The notes below the pieces were generated by a model. The model had not been told where the DNA came from and did no database searches. It worked only from the letters and a program-made list of their open reading frames with translations. A stretch of 20,283 nucleotides of DNA from positions 1-20,283 of the forward strand of contig NZ_DASYTH010000151.1 of NCBI RefSeq assembly GCF_036002505.1, read 5' to 3'. Both the position numbers and the translations under genes were made by a program. Below, piece after piece: positions 20,019 to 20,283 of this stretch. Position 1 is the stretch's first letter; each line of letters starts with the position of its first letter. The stretch comes from DASYTH01 sp036002505 (GTDB taxonomy: Bacteria > Actinomycetota > Actinomycetes > Mycobacteriales > Pseudonocardiaceae).

Positions 20019-20283
20019 ATGCGGAAACTGATCTACGGCATGAACCTGACCCTGGACGGCTACATTGCCGCGGCCGGCGACGACATCGGCTGGAGCGGGC
20101 CACCGAGCGACGAGCTGTTCGGGTGGTGGAGCGACCAGGTGCGGGCCAGCGGCCTGTCGTTGTACGGGCGCAAGCTGTGGGAGACGATGAGCTCCTACTG
20201 GCCGACCGGCGACCAGCAGCCCGACGCCACGCCGGGGGAGATCGAGTTCGCGCGCCTCTGGCGGGACCTGCCGAAGGTGGTGT
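20019..20283 (+). CDS. Dihydrofolate reductase-family protein (RibD_C fold), 3' truncated by window
   Basis: The first 88 codons are visible from ATG 20019, with GGGAGG 8 nt upstream. RKLIYGMNLTLDGYIAAAGD is the typical beginning of actinobacterial DHFR-like/RibD_C reductases, followed by DELFGWWSDQV and SLYGRKLWETM (the GRKTYE-like motif) and the FARLWRDLPKVV segment. These are cytoplasmic NADPH-dependent reductases of mostly unknown substrate. It is a stand-alone reductase, unlike the fused RibD-like protein at 1037-2098. It begins 25 bp after the IS21 relic. Confidence 0.88.
   Translation, partial: MRKLIYGMNLTLDGYIAAAGDDIGWSGPPSDELFGWWSDQVRASGLSLYGRKLWETMSSYWPTGDQQPDATPGEIEFARLWRDLPKVV

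Overview
The window is from a high-GC Gram-positive actinomycete, most likely a member of the Pseudonocardiales (Amycolatopsis-like). The pointers are very high GC at third codon positions, GTG/TTG starts, a DUF222/HNH (13E12-type) gene end, HxlR, XRE and DinB families typical of actinomycetes, and intergenic GCGAGTCCCC-type palindromic repeats. The genus is an inference; no rRNA or tRNA gene is present to settle it.

Layout. 1-283: 3' end of an HNH nuclease gene. 284-1036: no gene, but almost wholly occupied by a ~680-bp imperfect inverted repeat with nested hairpins, lying between two convergent genes. 1037-2098 (-): a RibD-like fusion with reductase and deaminase domains in reversed order. 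2135-4039 (+): an ABC exporter (membrane domain plus ATPase), whose stop overlaps a decayed proline iminopeptidase gene (4036-4611). 4633-5106: a cupin. 5161-5715: an orphan ClpP-like protease. 5709-6464 (-): a SIS-domain aminosugar-phosphate protein of the UPF0309/NagS type, with a near-perfect DasR-type operator in the promoter region it shares with a tandem-GNAT acetyltransferase (6623-7558). 7672-8871: a secreted LIP-type lipase. 9003-10539 (-): a QorB-like NmrA quinone reductase followed by a TetR regulator. The reductase is divergent from an HxlR regulator (10651-11070), and a 38-bp palindrome lies between them.

11076-15482 (-): an acetyl-CoA carboxylase operon, accDA (one fused carboxyltransferase polypeptide), accB and accC, followed by a two-META-domain lipoprotein. 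This is the bacterial multisubunit ACC layout rather than the usual actinobacterial acyl-CoA carboxylase layout. Three 11-bp-phased heptamers upstream of accDA resemble a SARP activator site. Between accDA and the upstream histidine phosphatase gene (15713-16420, -) is a six-unit, exactly 21-bp-phased palindromic repeat. A divergent XRE regulator with an unrecognised C-terminal domain follows (16497-17561), then a small membrane protein overlapping it antisense, a DinB-fold protein, a decayed stretch, a SAM O-methyltransferase (-), an IS21 transposase relic and the start of a DHFR-family reductase running off the end.

Functionally, the window is mostly ordinary chromosomal metabolism and regulation with some decay (iminopeptidase, 18535-18891, IS21 relic). 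The ACC operon would supply malonyl-CoA for fatty acid or polyketide synthesis. The HxlR/QorB pair looks like a thiol-based quinone/electrophile response. The SIS protein probably belongs to GlcNAc/GlcN control. I did not find a clear new multi-gene system. The most unusual signals are DNA architectures: the 680-bp inverted repeat, the 21-bp-phased palindrome and the SARP-like repeats.
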